In this document: in pieces, positions 1 to 11,360 of the stretch
Layout: every line of letters begins with the position of its first letter
Position numbering within the stretch: position 1 is the first letter of the stretch
Origin: Taxillus chinensis
Taxonomy: Eukaryota > Streptophyta > Magnoliopsida > Santalales > Loranthaceae
Reading direction: 5' to 3'
NCBI GenBank assembly: GCA_023512835.1
Contig: CM042086.1
Location: forward strand, 5,309,799-5,373,798
DNA: 64,000 nt
Position numbers and translations under genes: made by a program
The notes under the pieces: model-generated
Database searches by the model: none
The model's input: only the letters and a program-made list of their open reading frames with translations
Told to the model about the DNA's origin: nothing

Positions 1-2180
1 TTATTTTCAAATATAAATACAATTTGACGGGACACTTAATTTTAAAATTTTAAAAAATAATTATTTCTTACCTTTACTCATTTATTTGGGTCCATCATAA
101 TTTATTTTAAAACTTTTTATATGAGAGCTGATTTTAAAAAAAACATATATTTTTTAAGGCATATTTTTCTTTCTAAACATAATTTATTTTTAAAATTTAA
201 GAATCAAACTTAAATTCCAATAAATCAAAAGATAAAAACAAAAAAGTATCGAATGATCCATATTTTTTTTTTTATGGATTTGAATCCAGATTAACACATA
301 GCTTCGGTCCAATATAAGTTGATATTTACAAATAAAGCCAATATTTAGGTCGATGCCTAGAGGCTACGTAACGCGTTTCGTGGCCGTTTGGCGTTTGCTA
401 TGGAAACCTATAAGAAGATAAAGGCCCACGCGATACATGTTTAAACTAAATAATAGCGGGCCATAGATTTAAAATGGTCCCACTACGAATTTAAAAACGA
501 AAGTGAGATCTGCGGGTAAAAATAAAATGGTCGCAGTCTCGTCCTGTCGCCAAAATGGTCGCAGTCTCGTACTGTCGCCAAGCCTACACAACATGTGAAA
601 GCATTTAATTAATAAAATCAATTTTCAGAAACAAAACCTTATCAATAAGACCGAATAGAAAAAATATCAGTCCCATTTAATTCATAATTCTATCGGTTCA
701 AATCGATCAATAAATACTTTTGAATGAAAATGTTTTATAAATATGATAAAAAAAATATTTTATGAATTATAAGAGTAAGTTCATTAATTATAAACTTTTT
801 AAGTTTAATTTAAAAATATTTTTTAATGATGATAATTTATTTGATTTTATTTGATGAAATTAAGTATAAGTTTCTGTATTTTAATTTGTATTGATATTAT
901 GAATTTAAAGTGAGAAATTGATGGTGTTATGATTGAATAAAAAATTATTAATTTAATTAATCAATTGATTAAAAATTAAATAAATCTATTTAATTGAATT
1001 GAATAATTCTATCAATTAAATTAAAAATTAAAAATTCAATTTAACAAATTTATAATCTGTCTAAACCAGAACCCCCTTACGTAAGAACAAATGTAAAAGG
1101 TAAAAGAGGCTCCATAAGGTTACGAGAAAAATACTAAAACAACCAATATTTAAACAAAATGCAAACTTTGTGGGTCCATGTTTTTAAACGAAAACACAAA
1201 CACAAACCGACAACAAGATCAATACCGGGACCCGACTCAACTTTGTTTGTTAAAATAAAAAAGGTCACATGAAAAATGACTTCGGCGAAACACCAAAAGA
1301 CTGTACATATTAAAATATTATAAAATAAAAAGCTTAGGCCAGTTTTAAGGGTGTTTTTATTTTTATATTTTAATTTTATGATTTTTTTTATTTGAAACTC
1401 TTATTCTGAATTTTATATTCAAGTTGAGATTTAAATACTCGTTTAAACTTAATCTAATTTTTTTCCTAGTGTTGTTTTTTGGTTCGTTTTTGTCATTTTA
1501 TTTTTTGTTTCACTCCATGCATTGGAATATATCTTATGGGAAACTTATGAGTTGTTATCCTAGTGTTAATAAGTTAAGTAATAGTATTATGATGTTAATT
1601 AAGTTTGATATTATAGAGATATTGATAGTTGCTTGGGTTGGAAATCTAATGGAATACCAGTTTGATACTATAAGCATCTAATTAGGCTGTTTTATATATA
1701 TGAACCTGTTACCTATATAGTTGATATGTGTTGCATATATCTGTAATTTTTTAATTTGAATCTAAAATCAGGATTTGGAAAGGTGTACCGAATAGCATGC
1801 ACTCATCTCATTTGGGAAACACCCCTCTTGACTGCTATTTAGGCCACAGAGGAAGCGATTGAAATTACAAGCAGTGGGTACAACTACAATGAGAGAAGAA
1901 AAGGCTTTCGGGAAATATCTCAAAGAACGTACAATTCCCAAAATTGTTAGTAGTATTTAGCTGTTTAGGTTTGACAAACGGTCGGATAATGGGCTATAGC
2001 AGCAGTAGATGTGGTTAATTGAGACGACTATACTATGTATCTTTTGTTGTTATTTTACCCTTTGAAATTCAAGGCGATTTAGTTCTCATCGATCGCAGTC
2101 GTCACAACCTCCAACGAGGTTGAAATTAATTCGTGTTCGTGTTTTTAGTTTATTATGTAATTTTTTGTTCTTGGCTCCGA

Positions 2181-2182
<2 letters not shown>
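1..2182. other. AT-rich intergenic DNA
   Basis: No reading frame here resembles a known protein. The sequence is dominated by A/T runs, with a slightly more GC-rich patch around 330-600 that holds a short tandem duplication (listed separately). The only long open frame, about 1424-1681 on plus, is a low-complexity hydrophobic artefact of T-rich DNA. Confidence 0.6.
524..579. repeat. 28-bp tandem duplication, two copies
   Basis: Two adjacent 28-bp units, 524-551 and 552-579, each start AAAATGGTCGCAGTC and end TGTCGCC. They differ at one base (C versus A in the middle of the second half). Such a near-identical head-to-tail pair suggests a recent slippage or repair duplication. No function is evident. 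Confidence 0.9.

Positions 2183-2262
<80 letters not shown>
2183..2262. repeat. (AT)40 microsatellite
   Basis: An uninterrupted run of about 40 AT dinucleotides. It is perfect over its whole length, so it is probably length-variable between individuals and may be mis-sized in an assembly. Confidence 0.98.
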
Positions 2263-2264
<2 letters not shown>

Positions 2265-3660
2265 ATGTGTTGTAGCTTCAAAGAGGGAAAGTAACTGGTG
2301 ACTGGTGAGCCGTGAGTTAAGTCTTAAATTCGATTCTTTGTGTCAATAACAGTCTTGAATTAATTTCGTATATCGTGGGTAGGTGGGAGCAAAAAGTGAT
2401 GCCTACACTACGGATTTTGGCATCATTAGTTTGATCTCATTATGGATTGACTTGCTCGTTCCCTATGTTCGTTTTTTTTTTAAAAGACCTCAACAAACAC
2501 AAACAACACCTAATGGTTGAAAGATGACCAGATCTTAAATTTAAAAGATTCATAGTATTGTTTTCAAATTTGACTCTTCACGATAAATAAATAAAATTTT
2601 ATTTTATTTTAATCATCAACTTTTTTACAATATACTTTTTAGATTTTTTAATATAATAATTTATTTTTATTATCTTATTATTATTTATCAAATATTTATT
2701 TATTTATTAAAAATAAAATGAAAAGAGCGAATTGAAAAGAAAAACAAGAAAAAAGAAAATAAAAACTTTTTAAAGAACGTCGATAACAACAGAATTTACC
2801 AGATGTTGATTCACTGAATCAAAAGTTTTAATATAAAAAAGCAAGAAATATGCTTCACGGGATCCGTCTCTGGTGTAATTAATGTCCCATTAAATTCTTA
2901 TATCTTATTATTTTAGTAATAACTTACATAGAGAGTAAAATATTATTATTATTATTTTAACTTTAATTTTTACAATAATATTCTCAAAAATCACATCATC
3001 TAAGAGCATTTTAAATTATTTTTTATCCATTCTTCTTATCTTAGTCAAATGTTATTTTAACTAACTGTTTTTATATTATATATTCCAATTATACTCTATT
3101 TTATCTAATTATAAATTATTTTATTATTTTTTAAAATACGATTATTAAAAAAATAACTAAAATTTTAAAAAATTACAAAATATGATCATTATAAGATTTT
3201 AAAATAATACAATACATACAACAAATATTACCATATGTGGCGAGTGTGGCGAGGTGGCATTGATAGTTATTTATTTTAGGTAGTTATTTGAATTTTTTTT
3301 TGAAACAAAGGATATTTAGCTCCCTATATTAAAATAAAAAAACGACAGAAGTAGAGAATGAAAAAAATATTCTAAGAATATTTTTACTATTCTAAATAAA
3401 GTTTAGCTATAATTTAATCAATTAATTTACTTTTATAAATTATAGCTATTCTAATTTTACGATATAAAATAATAGACTATAGACTCAAATATTTTTTGAG
3501 TAAGATAATATAATTTTAAAAAATATAATTATTTTTAAAAACTATAGACTAAAATAATATAAAATTATTTAAAAGTGATATAAATTTATTTGAACCCATC
3601 ATTTAAAAAAAATCATTCAGGCTCAACCAAACAAAGCCTTAGTATTTTAAATAAAATATA
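2263..3660. other. AT-rich intergenic DNA with repeat debris
   Basis: Mostly A/T-rich without coding signal. Around 2290-2340 there is a weak tRNA-like stretch (TTAAATTCGATTC resembles an RNA polymerase III box B), but no convincing box A. Near 3625 the motif CCAAACAAAGCC matches the inverted form of GGCTTTGTTTGG at about 46993, a common kind of plant MITE terminus. No matching left end was found, so no element is called. Confidence 0.4.
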
Positions 3661-4338
3661 CATTTCAGAATTAACACCCACAGAGCCAATTTGACCATTT
3701 TTTCTCTACCCTCTCTAGTCTCTACATTTAGCCGAAAGACCCAACACTTTCACGGCCCTCTAGAGCCCCCAGTCCGCCATCCATATCAAAATTGGCCAAC
3801 AACGTCAGCAGGGGCAGTGACTTGAAATGAGTCAGCGGTCTCTTGAATGGACACATCGGCATTCAGCATCGGAGTGGAAGGGGAGCTGTGAGGAAGTCGC
3901 CAGAGCTTCATGCTAATTTATTCTCCTTCCCCCTGCAAGGCTGCAACCCACACAACTCTCCCCTCTCGCCGTGTTCCCCTGCCACGCCTGCGCAGGTAAT
4001 CCTAGTGCCCTATCTTCCTTGGTTACCTCCCAGGCAACATACCAAGTGCAGAAATAATGTGAGCTAAAACTGGTAAAACAAGTGGCCTAGCTCGTTTGCT
4101 CCTTTTCAACATTTAACGAGCGGAATGCGAGTGCTCTAACCCGCTTTAAAGGCTCCAACCCACAGCCCAAGTTAAAAGATTGATATTCTATATTATTTAA
4201 AAATAAATTAAAATTGCAGGGAAAATAAGGATAACAAAAATTCTTGAATTTGAAACTCAATTCAAGCTCGGCCAAAAATTCTATATAAATTTCAGAAACA
4301 CCGACGTTAGAAATTTTAGTATATGCTTATTGCCTTGC
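3661..4338. other. Mixed-composition intergenic segment, no gene recognised
   Basis: Base composition is more balanced at 3690-4080 than in the flanks, which can mark an old gene, a UTR or a promoter. None of the frames on either strand resembles a known family. It lies downstream (3' side) of the possible minus-strand exon at 4343-4602. Confidence 0.3.
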
Positions 4339-4342
4339 CTAT

Positions 4343-4602
4343 ACTCCAAAAGCAGCCATTGAAACTGAAACAATCACACGGTTCTCAATTTGAAGTGCAA
4401 GGAGGCCGACAAGGAAAAGTGGAAGAACTAACCAAACGGCGATTCCCTGCAAAATAATGGCGCAGACAAGCAAGACGGAACCGCCATCGTGGTATGTGAT
4501 GTAGAATGCATTAAGGGGAGCGACGGCAATACATTCCCTAAAACAGGGTAAACCAAATTCCAGGGAAGTTTCCGTATGCACCAAAAGCTATTATTAGCCT
4601 GA
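4343..4602 (-). pseudogene. Possible last exon of an unrecognised membrane protein
   Basis: Read on minus, a polypyrimidine tract and AG at about 4602 look like a 3' splice site. The frame that follows ends at a TAG near 4340. The C-terminal half of the translation is strongly hydrophobic (VLLVCAIILQGIAVWLVLPL and beyond), consistent with one or two membrane segments. The best protein-like reading needs one frame change near 4540: AFGAYGNFPGIWF lies in one frame and ECIAVAPLNAFYITYHDGG in another. I do not recognise the family. It could be the tail of a decayed gene or chance. No clear upstream exon was found on minus toward 5.2 kb. Confidence 0.25.
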
Positions 4603-4624
4603 AAAAAAGACACATTTCATTGAT

Positions 4625-4905
4625 TCTTTAAATTAGTTATATACAAATATATACCATAATAAATTTTCTTATTTATATTATTAAAATAATAATTTATGTT
4701 ATTTTTATTTAATAATAATATTTATAATTTAATATAAAATAAAAATAAAAATTATAAAAAAGAAAAAATTAATTTTTTTATAATTAAATTATGCAAAAAG
4801 TACTTTTAAATATATAAAAAATATTATACCAATCGCATAAAAAAAACTAAATCTATGATTTTATAACTTTTTATATACTTTTTTTTTTCTAAATAAAGAG
4901 AAATG
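4625..4905. repeat. AT-rich MITE-like repeat, copy 1 of 4
   Basis: Shares an ordered series of words (ATATACCATAATAAATTTT, then ATTAAAATAATA, then ATAATTTAATATAAAATAAA) with segments at about 25905-26190, 29500-29775 and 46580-46925. The shared order over some 280 bp argues for a dispersed repeat family, not just AT richness. Terminal inverted repeats could not be fixed. Confidence 0.5.
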
Positions 4906-5897
4906 AACTTATATGTAGAATGGAGCTTGGTGAAACCACGAGGAGAGACCACTTAACCTGATTGCATGGCCTCAAGGAGAGGAATGGAATGGTACTACAG
5001 AGGGGGTGGGAACTAGAGACCAAAAACATACAAAATTATTGGGAAAAAATATTTTCTGTGCTAGTTTTATAAGACTAGAAATAAAATAAACAAAAGTGAT
5101 AAATAGTGAAACATACAAACACACAATGATACCATGTTTTCCATTTTCAGCTGACAAATAATATACACTAACTATATAAAAAGGCATCATTAAAGAGATT
5201 GTATCCCTAGTGTGGTAACATGCTCCAAATGCCACTTCTAGTTACAAAATCAACGCTTGCACTAAAGCATTCTTATTCTAGTTTCTCACTTAATTGCAAG
5301 TAGAGAAAAAAAATACCTCACTCATCATTAGCATGTTAGAGCAAACAATAATGGCCTCAACTAAGCTAAAATTTAGAAAAATTTTAGCAAAAAAATAAAA
5401 TAAAATAAAAACACTCCACCCTAAAATCAATAACGCTACGGTAAATTTAGCCCTAAGGTATCACTGGCTAAATTTATAAACTCCTTTCCCTCGTTAAATA
5501 TTACTTAGAAATAAAATGATATCATTCCCGCCTCCTCTGCCAATTCTCTCCCGCCTCTTTTCCTTTCTCTTTATTTTCCCTCATTTACGGAATATTTTCC
5601 AGCTGACCCAATCGCAGCCCCTTACCCAAGCGAAGCACTGGACCCAACCACATCACCGAATGAGAACCTTACTCTCTCTGTCATCTCTAGATGCAACACC
5701 GAAGGAAGTCAACCTATCCTACCGACGGAACTCTCTCCATTGTTTCCAAGTTGCAGCTCCGACAAAACGACTTCAGTCCATTACAAGTATACAACCAGGG
5801 TATGAAGCATTGGATGGACCTAACGCTATTTTTCATGCTGTGATTCTTCAACTGGTTGTAGCTTAAATTAGAATTTTCAACTGGACCTATTTTTTAG
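4906..5897. other. Sequence upstream of the bHLH pseudogene
   Basis: 4906-5515 holds no recognisable coding sequence. From 5516 to 5866 a plus-strand frame of about 116 codons is open and lies directly before the first clear bHLH exon. Its part around 5750-5790 reads VAAPTKRLQSI, faintly like the start of TT8/R-type proteins. It could be a decayed exon 1, but the match is too weak to call. The pyrimidine-rich stretch ending TTTTTTAG at 5897 serves as the splice acceptor for exon 2. Confidence 0.35.
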
Positions 5898-6153
5898 GAT
5901 GTTGAAATGGGGCGATAGGCTCTACAATGGAGACATACAGACTAGGAAAACAGTTCAAGTTCAGGCCATAGAACTTAATGCAGACCAGATAGGCTTGCAG
6001 CACAGTGAGCAACTGAGAGAACTCTTCTTCCGCTGGTGAAACCAGCTCACTAGCTAGGAGCTGGCCTTCAGTGGCACTGTCCCCCGAAGACTTATCTGAC
6101 ACGAAGTGGTATTACTTGGTCTGCATGTCCTTTGTCTTCAATGTTGGACAAGG
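5898..6153 (+). pseudogene. bHLH pseudogene, MYC N-terminal domain exon
   Basis: Bounded by AG at 5896-5897 and GT at 6154-6155. The frame runs from LKWGDRLYNGDIQ to EQLRELF, then shifts. The rest (SAGET..., [26 protein letters not shown]) reads in the other frames. In intact relatives this exon encodes part of the surface that binds R2R3-MYB proteins. Confidence 0.8.
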
Positions 6154-6292
6154 GTAAACTTCATCTCCACCAGTTCTCTTATCTTTCACAGTTAGTTAAG
6201 TGTATACCTATTATCAGTTTAAGCCACCAGGAGACCTGATAAAGTAGAATGTTATGTGGCTAAATCCAGCAAAAAAAAATTCTGCCGTTTAG

Positions 6293-6399
6293 TAATTATT
6301 CTGGATCACATCACTGATGTTTCCGTGAATTTGCTGATCTGGCTTTGCAATGCTCATATTTCAGATAGCTAAGTATTTAGTCGTTCTCTTCTAGCTAAG
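6293..6399 (+). pseudogene. bHLH pseudogene, second recognisable exon
   Basis: A weak acceptor (GTTTAG, 6287-6292) precedes it and GT at 6400-6401 follows. WLCNAH and VFSRSLLAK match the conserved IWLCNAHYADSKVFSRSLLAK-type block of the family. An in-frame TAA replaces the conserved Lys codon between them. Upstream of WLCNAH the frame is disturbed. Confidence 0.75.
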
Positions 6400-6670
6400 G
6401 TTGGTTGTATTTTTTGACTGGTATATGATTTCAACTCTAACCAACATCTCATATTTTTCTCAATCTCAATGTGACACTGGACAACAGCTAACCTAATTTT
6501 ATCCTTGTCCTATGGTCAAATTCTATAAATGGATTCTTGCTATCTTTGTCAGAGTGCATCCATTTGTCTCACTGAAAATCCAAGCCGTGATTTATCATTT
6601 TCAAGAGAAAGAGATAAATCAAATACATCAATTTCTCTCTTTTCCCAGCTTCAAATCTGAGTAAAGTTAT

Positions 6671-9600
6671 CACAAATATATTTTTTTTGATAAGTCAAAT
6701 TTTATTAGATGAAAAATTGCACACAAGAAGCGCGCGAATACAACGTAGAATTAAAAACATCCCACGAGGAAGAACAACGGATACCACCCAAAACAGACAT
6801 TCAATCCCCCAAATAACGGAAAAAAGACAAGAAAGCTCGGTGAGAGGTCTCTCCCGATCCTCAAACACTCGCTGTTCTGCTCCCGCCAAAGACACCATAG
6901 GAGGCAATGAGGGAAAGCCCGCCACACCTCATGAATCTTGCTCAACACCCCCTAGCCAACACGCAAACAACGTGTAAAGAGAAAGGCATCACTCCATTGG
7001 ATGCCGAATAGCCCAGGACCATATCCACAACCCTCGAGCATACAGACAATGCAAGAAAAGTTGATCCGTGGACTCCAACGAAGCCTTGGACATGAAACAT
7101 CTACTAACAATAACAAAATCCCGGCACGCAAATGATCAGGTTAGAATCTTACCCAAAACCGTTGTCCAAGTGGAAGAAAGCACTCTTGGATGGCACCCGA
7201 GCTTTCCAAATACTCCGCCAAGGAAAACTCACAATGCGGACGGAGTGAGAAGGAGTAAAAACTTAGAACTCGATAACTGCTCCCGATGGGGACACCAACA
7301 CAACCAATTTGCCTCAAGCCTCGCTGAAGGAACTGAATACAACATATCAAAAAAGAGGAGAAATCCTTCAGCTCCCAATCACACGCACACACAGAAAATA
7401 ACATCACTCATTGTAAGAAAGTACCCGAGAGAACGAACATCAGCCACAAAGGCGTCGGGATGGCACGCCAAACGAAAACATTGTCTACGGACACACAAGT
7501 TTCAGGGAAATCACCACACCACACATCATGCTAGCGGATAGAAGCACCATTCCCCAACTCAAATACCACAAACCGGACAAAAGAATCCCACCCCGTGCGG
7601 ATAAATTTCCACAATCCCATGCCGTGAGAACCACGAGGTACTAAACAGATCCAACCCCCTCCGACAACCCCATATTTGACCGTAATCACCTCCCACCACA
7701 GAGCCCCGCTCGCTCCAAACCACCAAAGCCATTTCCCGAGAAGAGAAACATTAAATCTACACAAGTTCTTAATGGCCAAGCCACCATGAGAAAGAGGACG
7801 ACACAAACGGTCCCAATTAACCAAATGGACCTTTGGCACCACCTCGGATCCCCAAAGGAAATCCCTTTGGATCCGCTCGGCCGAGCAAAACCACGAGCTG
7901 CAGGAAGAGGAAACAAAAAAGATAGTAGGTCGGCAAGTGGGAGAGGGTGCCCGAATCAAAGTGAGCCGACCTCCGAAAAAGGTAAATATGCCGTCACCCG
8001 TCCAAATGGCGCTCCATCCGCCAATAATAGGCTCCCAAATAGCAATGGTCTTAAAAGAGGCCCCCAACGGATGACCCAAATACAATAGGGAGCTGAAGTC
8101 GACACCTTAAAATATCTCATCAACTCCCACAAAGAAGGCATATCCCCAACCGCACTAGAACTAATTTGCCGAGATTAATCGCAACTCGAACGTTGCCTCA
8201 AACCACACAAGGATGGACCGCGGATAAAAAATATGCCCGGATCCGCCTCACAAAATACAGAGTATCATCGGCAAACAAAAGATGCGGAATGTCAAGTAAA
8301 CCCCTGTCCCGGACTACCAACGGAAAATCCAGAAAGAAGCCCAGCCCGGTGGCCTTGCCACCATGCACTAAAGGCCTCCACAACAAGAACAAATAACAAA
8401 GGCGACAAAGGATCCTGTGGAGGCCTCGGGAACTAGAGAAGAAACCATAGGGTTGCCATTAACAAGAAGAAAAACAGGCAAAGGAGATACAAACGAGATC
8501 CACCATAGCCACTTGGCCAAGAAGCCACACAGCTAAAGCACATAAAGGAGAAACCCCAATTAACATGATCTAAAGCCTTACTGCGAGTCAGCTTACACAC
8601 TCTCGAAAGAAGGCCTTGATGCCGACTATCAAGGTACTCGGTCGTTATGAGAACTGAATCAAGAATTTGTCGAACCGAGTACACCGACACTTTGGCAAGG
8701 AGAAATCGTTGCCCCAAACAAATGTCTTCAACCAATTAGCAAGAACTTTAGCAATGATTTTGTACATGCTCTCCACCAACTAATAGGTGAAAATCTTTCA
8801 GTCGGCCGACCCGGCTTCTTGGGGAGAGCCACAAAGACATTAAGACTTAGCTCAAAACGACAATGCTCCAAAACTCCGCACAAACACTCATGACATCACT
8901 TTGCAAAACAGTCACAATGTTGAAAGAACGCATGAAGGAACCCATCCGGACTAGGGGCATTATCCCCTTTGCAACCCAACCACGTCTTCAACCTCCGCCT
9001 CTCAAACGGACGATCAAGCCACTCGACATCCTCAGCGGAAAGGATATCGAATCGAACCCCATCAAGAAGAGGACGGGAAGGATCCTTCTCGAAAAAAGAG
9101 ACCCATAAAACTCCACAACGTAGTCCCAAATAACCTCCTAACTAAAAAGACAACACCATCAAGTGAAGCTCGCTAATGTTGTTGGCATTCCGACGAGAGT
9201 TAGCCATACGCGGAAAGAATTTGAGTTCTTGTCTCCTCTACAGCCCACGGAATTTATTCTACCACAATCCTCCAAAACGAAAAGCTCAATATAAGAAGCC
9301 AACATAGCCTTGGCCCCCTCCTCCGACAAAGGCCGAAGCAAAACCACCGCATCAAGAGCACTCAATTTCGCCATCAAAGGTATTTCTAAACGGTAACCCG
9401 AGCTTGTTGAAACTTAACACTTCCCACAACAATCTCCCTTCAATAATTCCAACTTAGGAGGCAAACATGTGGCTCGAGTTCCCACAAAATGCGTGGAGAC
9501 TCCCACAAGACCGGGCAGGTCTACAAACCATAAGCGCAACCATGTTCTCAAAGCAAAAGACCCCACGACAACAAACGAAAGGACCACCACTCAAATAGAA

Positions 9601-10340
9601 CAGGCCAATGATGATGACAACCCCACCGACTCCAACCTCGACCGACGAAAGATGCACAAACCGCCCACCCAATCAACAAACCAAAAACGGTCGAGCATAG
9701 AAAGGATGGTTGAACGTGGTTATTAGGACCACGTGAACGCCCACCAATCGCCGAAAGATCTACCCAACCTCAAGGCATCACTAACCAAACCCAAGCATGT
9801 GAAGGAGTAAACCCCGAACCCGTCTTCGAAGGGAAACGCACCATTGAAATCCTCCGATACACCACAAACCCCCACCAACCACGATCCGGAAGCTCGGCCC
9901 TACAGACTCAGTCAACGGCGGGGTGAGAACCAATATACCCACAACAATCCACATACTATAATCCTTAACATTTGAAACTTACAGACCACGAAATCGACCT
10001 ACAAACATCAGCAAGCTTACAACAACACGATTGTCTCCACATCAACAAAATGCCACCACAGCCTCGGCTGAAAACCAAGAAAGATCAAACCACACAAAAC
10101 AACGCGCCAAAAAAGTCTTCACGAGGTCCTCCGACACAAGCTCCAATAGTCTCCTACAAACTTGAAACAATGTCTGCCTTCCCCTCTAAAAAATAAATTG
10201 CTCTAGGCCAAAACTTTAATCATGTAAGACCCCCTCATTCCACGATAAGATTTTCAAACTCATTGGGATAAGCTGGTCCTGCTTGAATAGCCAAATAGCA
10301 TTCCACACGACCCCACCCGCCAAGACCGAAACCCCGCACC
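6671..10340 (-). mobile_element. L1-type LINE, antisense, 5'-truncated and decayed
   Basis: On minus, an ORF2-like region begins at the ATG at 10263 (MSLKILSWNEG, matching the MKILSWNVRG start of plant L1 endonucleases). Endonuclease remnants follow at about 9450-9700. Reverse transcriptase pieces follow: ILSAEDVEWLDRPF with DNAPSPDGF at 8900-9129, and FADDTLYFV at about 8200-8395. Next comes the RT-to-zinc-finger stretch at 7531-8085 (YLGHPLGASFK, then FLWGSE, HLVNWDRLCRP, GGLAIKNL). The zf-RVT tail (VWRAFPH, WREQNSECL) is at 6750-6948. The 3' end is an A-run on minus at about 6672-6679. ORF1 is absent, so the copy is 5'-truncated. Many stops and frame changes make it inactive. It sits in an intron of the bHLH pseudogene, in opposite orientation. 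Target-site duplications were not resolved with confidence. Confidence 0.85.
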
Positions 10341-10459
10341 ATAGTTAAAACATGGAATATATACTGATCAAGCTGAGAAGATTTGGTAGTTGCTATCATT
10401 TTTTGATGGTAGAATTGTTCTCTTTGAGAAGTAGATACTTATTTTATTATATGCTCTCT

Positions 10460-10818
10460 GGTTGCAACCACGATAGCCTTCCATTTTAGGAGGATTGTTT
10501 GAGCTGGGAATGACTGAAGCTGTAAGTCAGAGTATGAAAAATTGGTTTGGGACCACACTTTGGAAATTCTGAAAAGGAGTCCTGCTTTTCTAATTGGAAG
10601 AAAGAGGGATTGGTGAATTCTTATAAACAGGAAATGACCCGTCGCATAAGTTGCTGAAGAAAGTACTGTTTACTCTAGCACAGATGCATGGTGCCAACTT
10701 TCTTGAAACTGAAGCTGTTAAAGCATAAGAAATCATAAAAGTTAGAAAAGGGAGGAGAGAGGATAACATAAACAAAAGATTTATGATTCTATGTCAGTGG
10801 TCCCAAAAAATTAAGCAG
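10460..10818 (+). pseudogene. bHLH pseudogene, exon with linker and basic region
   Basis: Reads LGGLFELGMTEAV at about 10477-10530, then a stop. Next come WKKEGLVNSYKQ at about 10596-10630 and KLLKKVLFTLAQMHG at about 10648-10692, then the basic region/helix 1 with NKRFMIL at about 10770-10790, ending at the donor GT 10819-10820. In intact relatives roughly 200 or more residues separate the first block from the second. Here they are about 25 codons apart, so the acidic region has been deleted. Confidence 0.75.
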
Positions 10819-10999
10819 GTAGGTAAGACAAACGTTAAGGGCTATGTTTTGGATTGAGGAAAGAAGAGGTTGGGATAGGCCATATAATCCTCTAAATTTT
10901 AGTTCAACCTCCCCTCCCCTCCTCTCGATTGCTCTTGGATAGAGAGAGTCTAGAGAGCTAACTCTAGCGATTACTCATATATGGCTTTTCTTTGTGCAG

Positions 11000-11360
11000 G
11001 CGGACAAGGTATCCATACTTGATGACACATAAAATACTTGGAGGATCTTAGGACAAGGGTTGAAGACTTGAAGCCTATTAAGGTGAAAGAGTCAGAGGAA
11101 AATATGTAGAAGAAAACCTCACGATTACTGCAGAGGAACATCAAAATAGCAGCAACATGAGTATTGGTGGCGGAAGCAACCTGATGACAAGAGGAAGGCT
11201 TGTGACATTGAGGAAATGTCTGAGACAGACTCCTAATACTGAAAGATGGGCAGAGATGAGGTGATAGTCAGCGGTATTAAGGAAGAAGGTGTTTCAATCA
11301 ACATAAGGTGTCTATGGAGGAAGGTCAGCTACTTGAGATCATGGATAGCCCACAAAGCTG
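11000..11360 (+). pseudogene. bHLH pseudogene, helix 2/zipper and ACT-like exon
   Basis: The acceptor TTTGTGCAG ends at 10999. The first codons read ADKVSILDDT, then a stop in place of the usual Ile, then KYLEDLRTRVEDLK (helix 2 and leucine zipper). Further on, CDIEEMSETDS, VIVSGIKEEGV and RCLWR followed (after a frame change) by GQLLEIMDS match the C-terminal ACT-like region of GL3/EGL3-type proteins. Similarity stops near 11360, before the expected end. Confidence 0.8.

Larger units (their letters stand above)
5898..11360 (+). pseudogene. R/B-type bHLH transcription factor pseudogene (GL3/EGL3/Delila-like)
   Basis: Family members (subgroup IIIf bHLH) act in the nucleus with MYB and WD40 partners to control anthocyanin, tannin and trichome genes. 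Five landmarks occur in correct order. Exon at 5898-6153: WGDRLYNGDIQTRKTVQ, then [14 protein letters not shown] and [16 protein letters not shown], i.e. the MYC-type N-terminal domain. Exon at 6293-6399: LIWLCNAH...VFSRSLLAK. Exon at about 10460-10818: LGGLFELGMTEAV, then KLLKKVLFTLAQMHG, then a degraded basic region/helix 1 with NKRFMIL. Exon from 11000: ADKVSILDDT, YLEDLRTRVEDL, then EEMSETDS and LLEIMD. Splice signals persist at 5897, 6154, 6400, 10819 and 10999. Stop codons (inside the 6293-6399 exon and within helix 2) and several frame changes make it non-functional. The acidic middle region is largely missing and the C-terminal end is lost. A LINE sits in the intron after 6399. Confidence 0.85.

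Noticed and set aside
1843..1960. Protein-like reading ATEEAIEITSSGYNYNERRK on plus
   Set aside because: It runs into a poor-quality reading and stops within 40 codons, and no family was recognised. Probably chance.
2290..2345. Possible tRNA gene or SINE head with a TTCGATTC box
   Set aside because: No cloverleaf could be drawn and no box A stands at the right distance.
5516..5866. Open frame of 116 codons as an intact gene or as bHLH exon 1
   Set aside because: The likeness to TT8-type N-termini is limited to a few residues, and no splice donor or good start supports it.
7068..8088. Plus-strand open frames of 100-157 codons
   Set aside because: They are antisense shadows of the minus-strand LINE reverse transcriptase.
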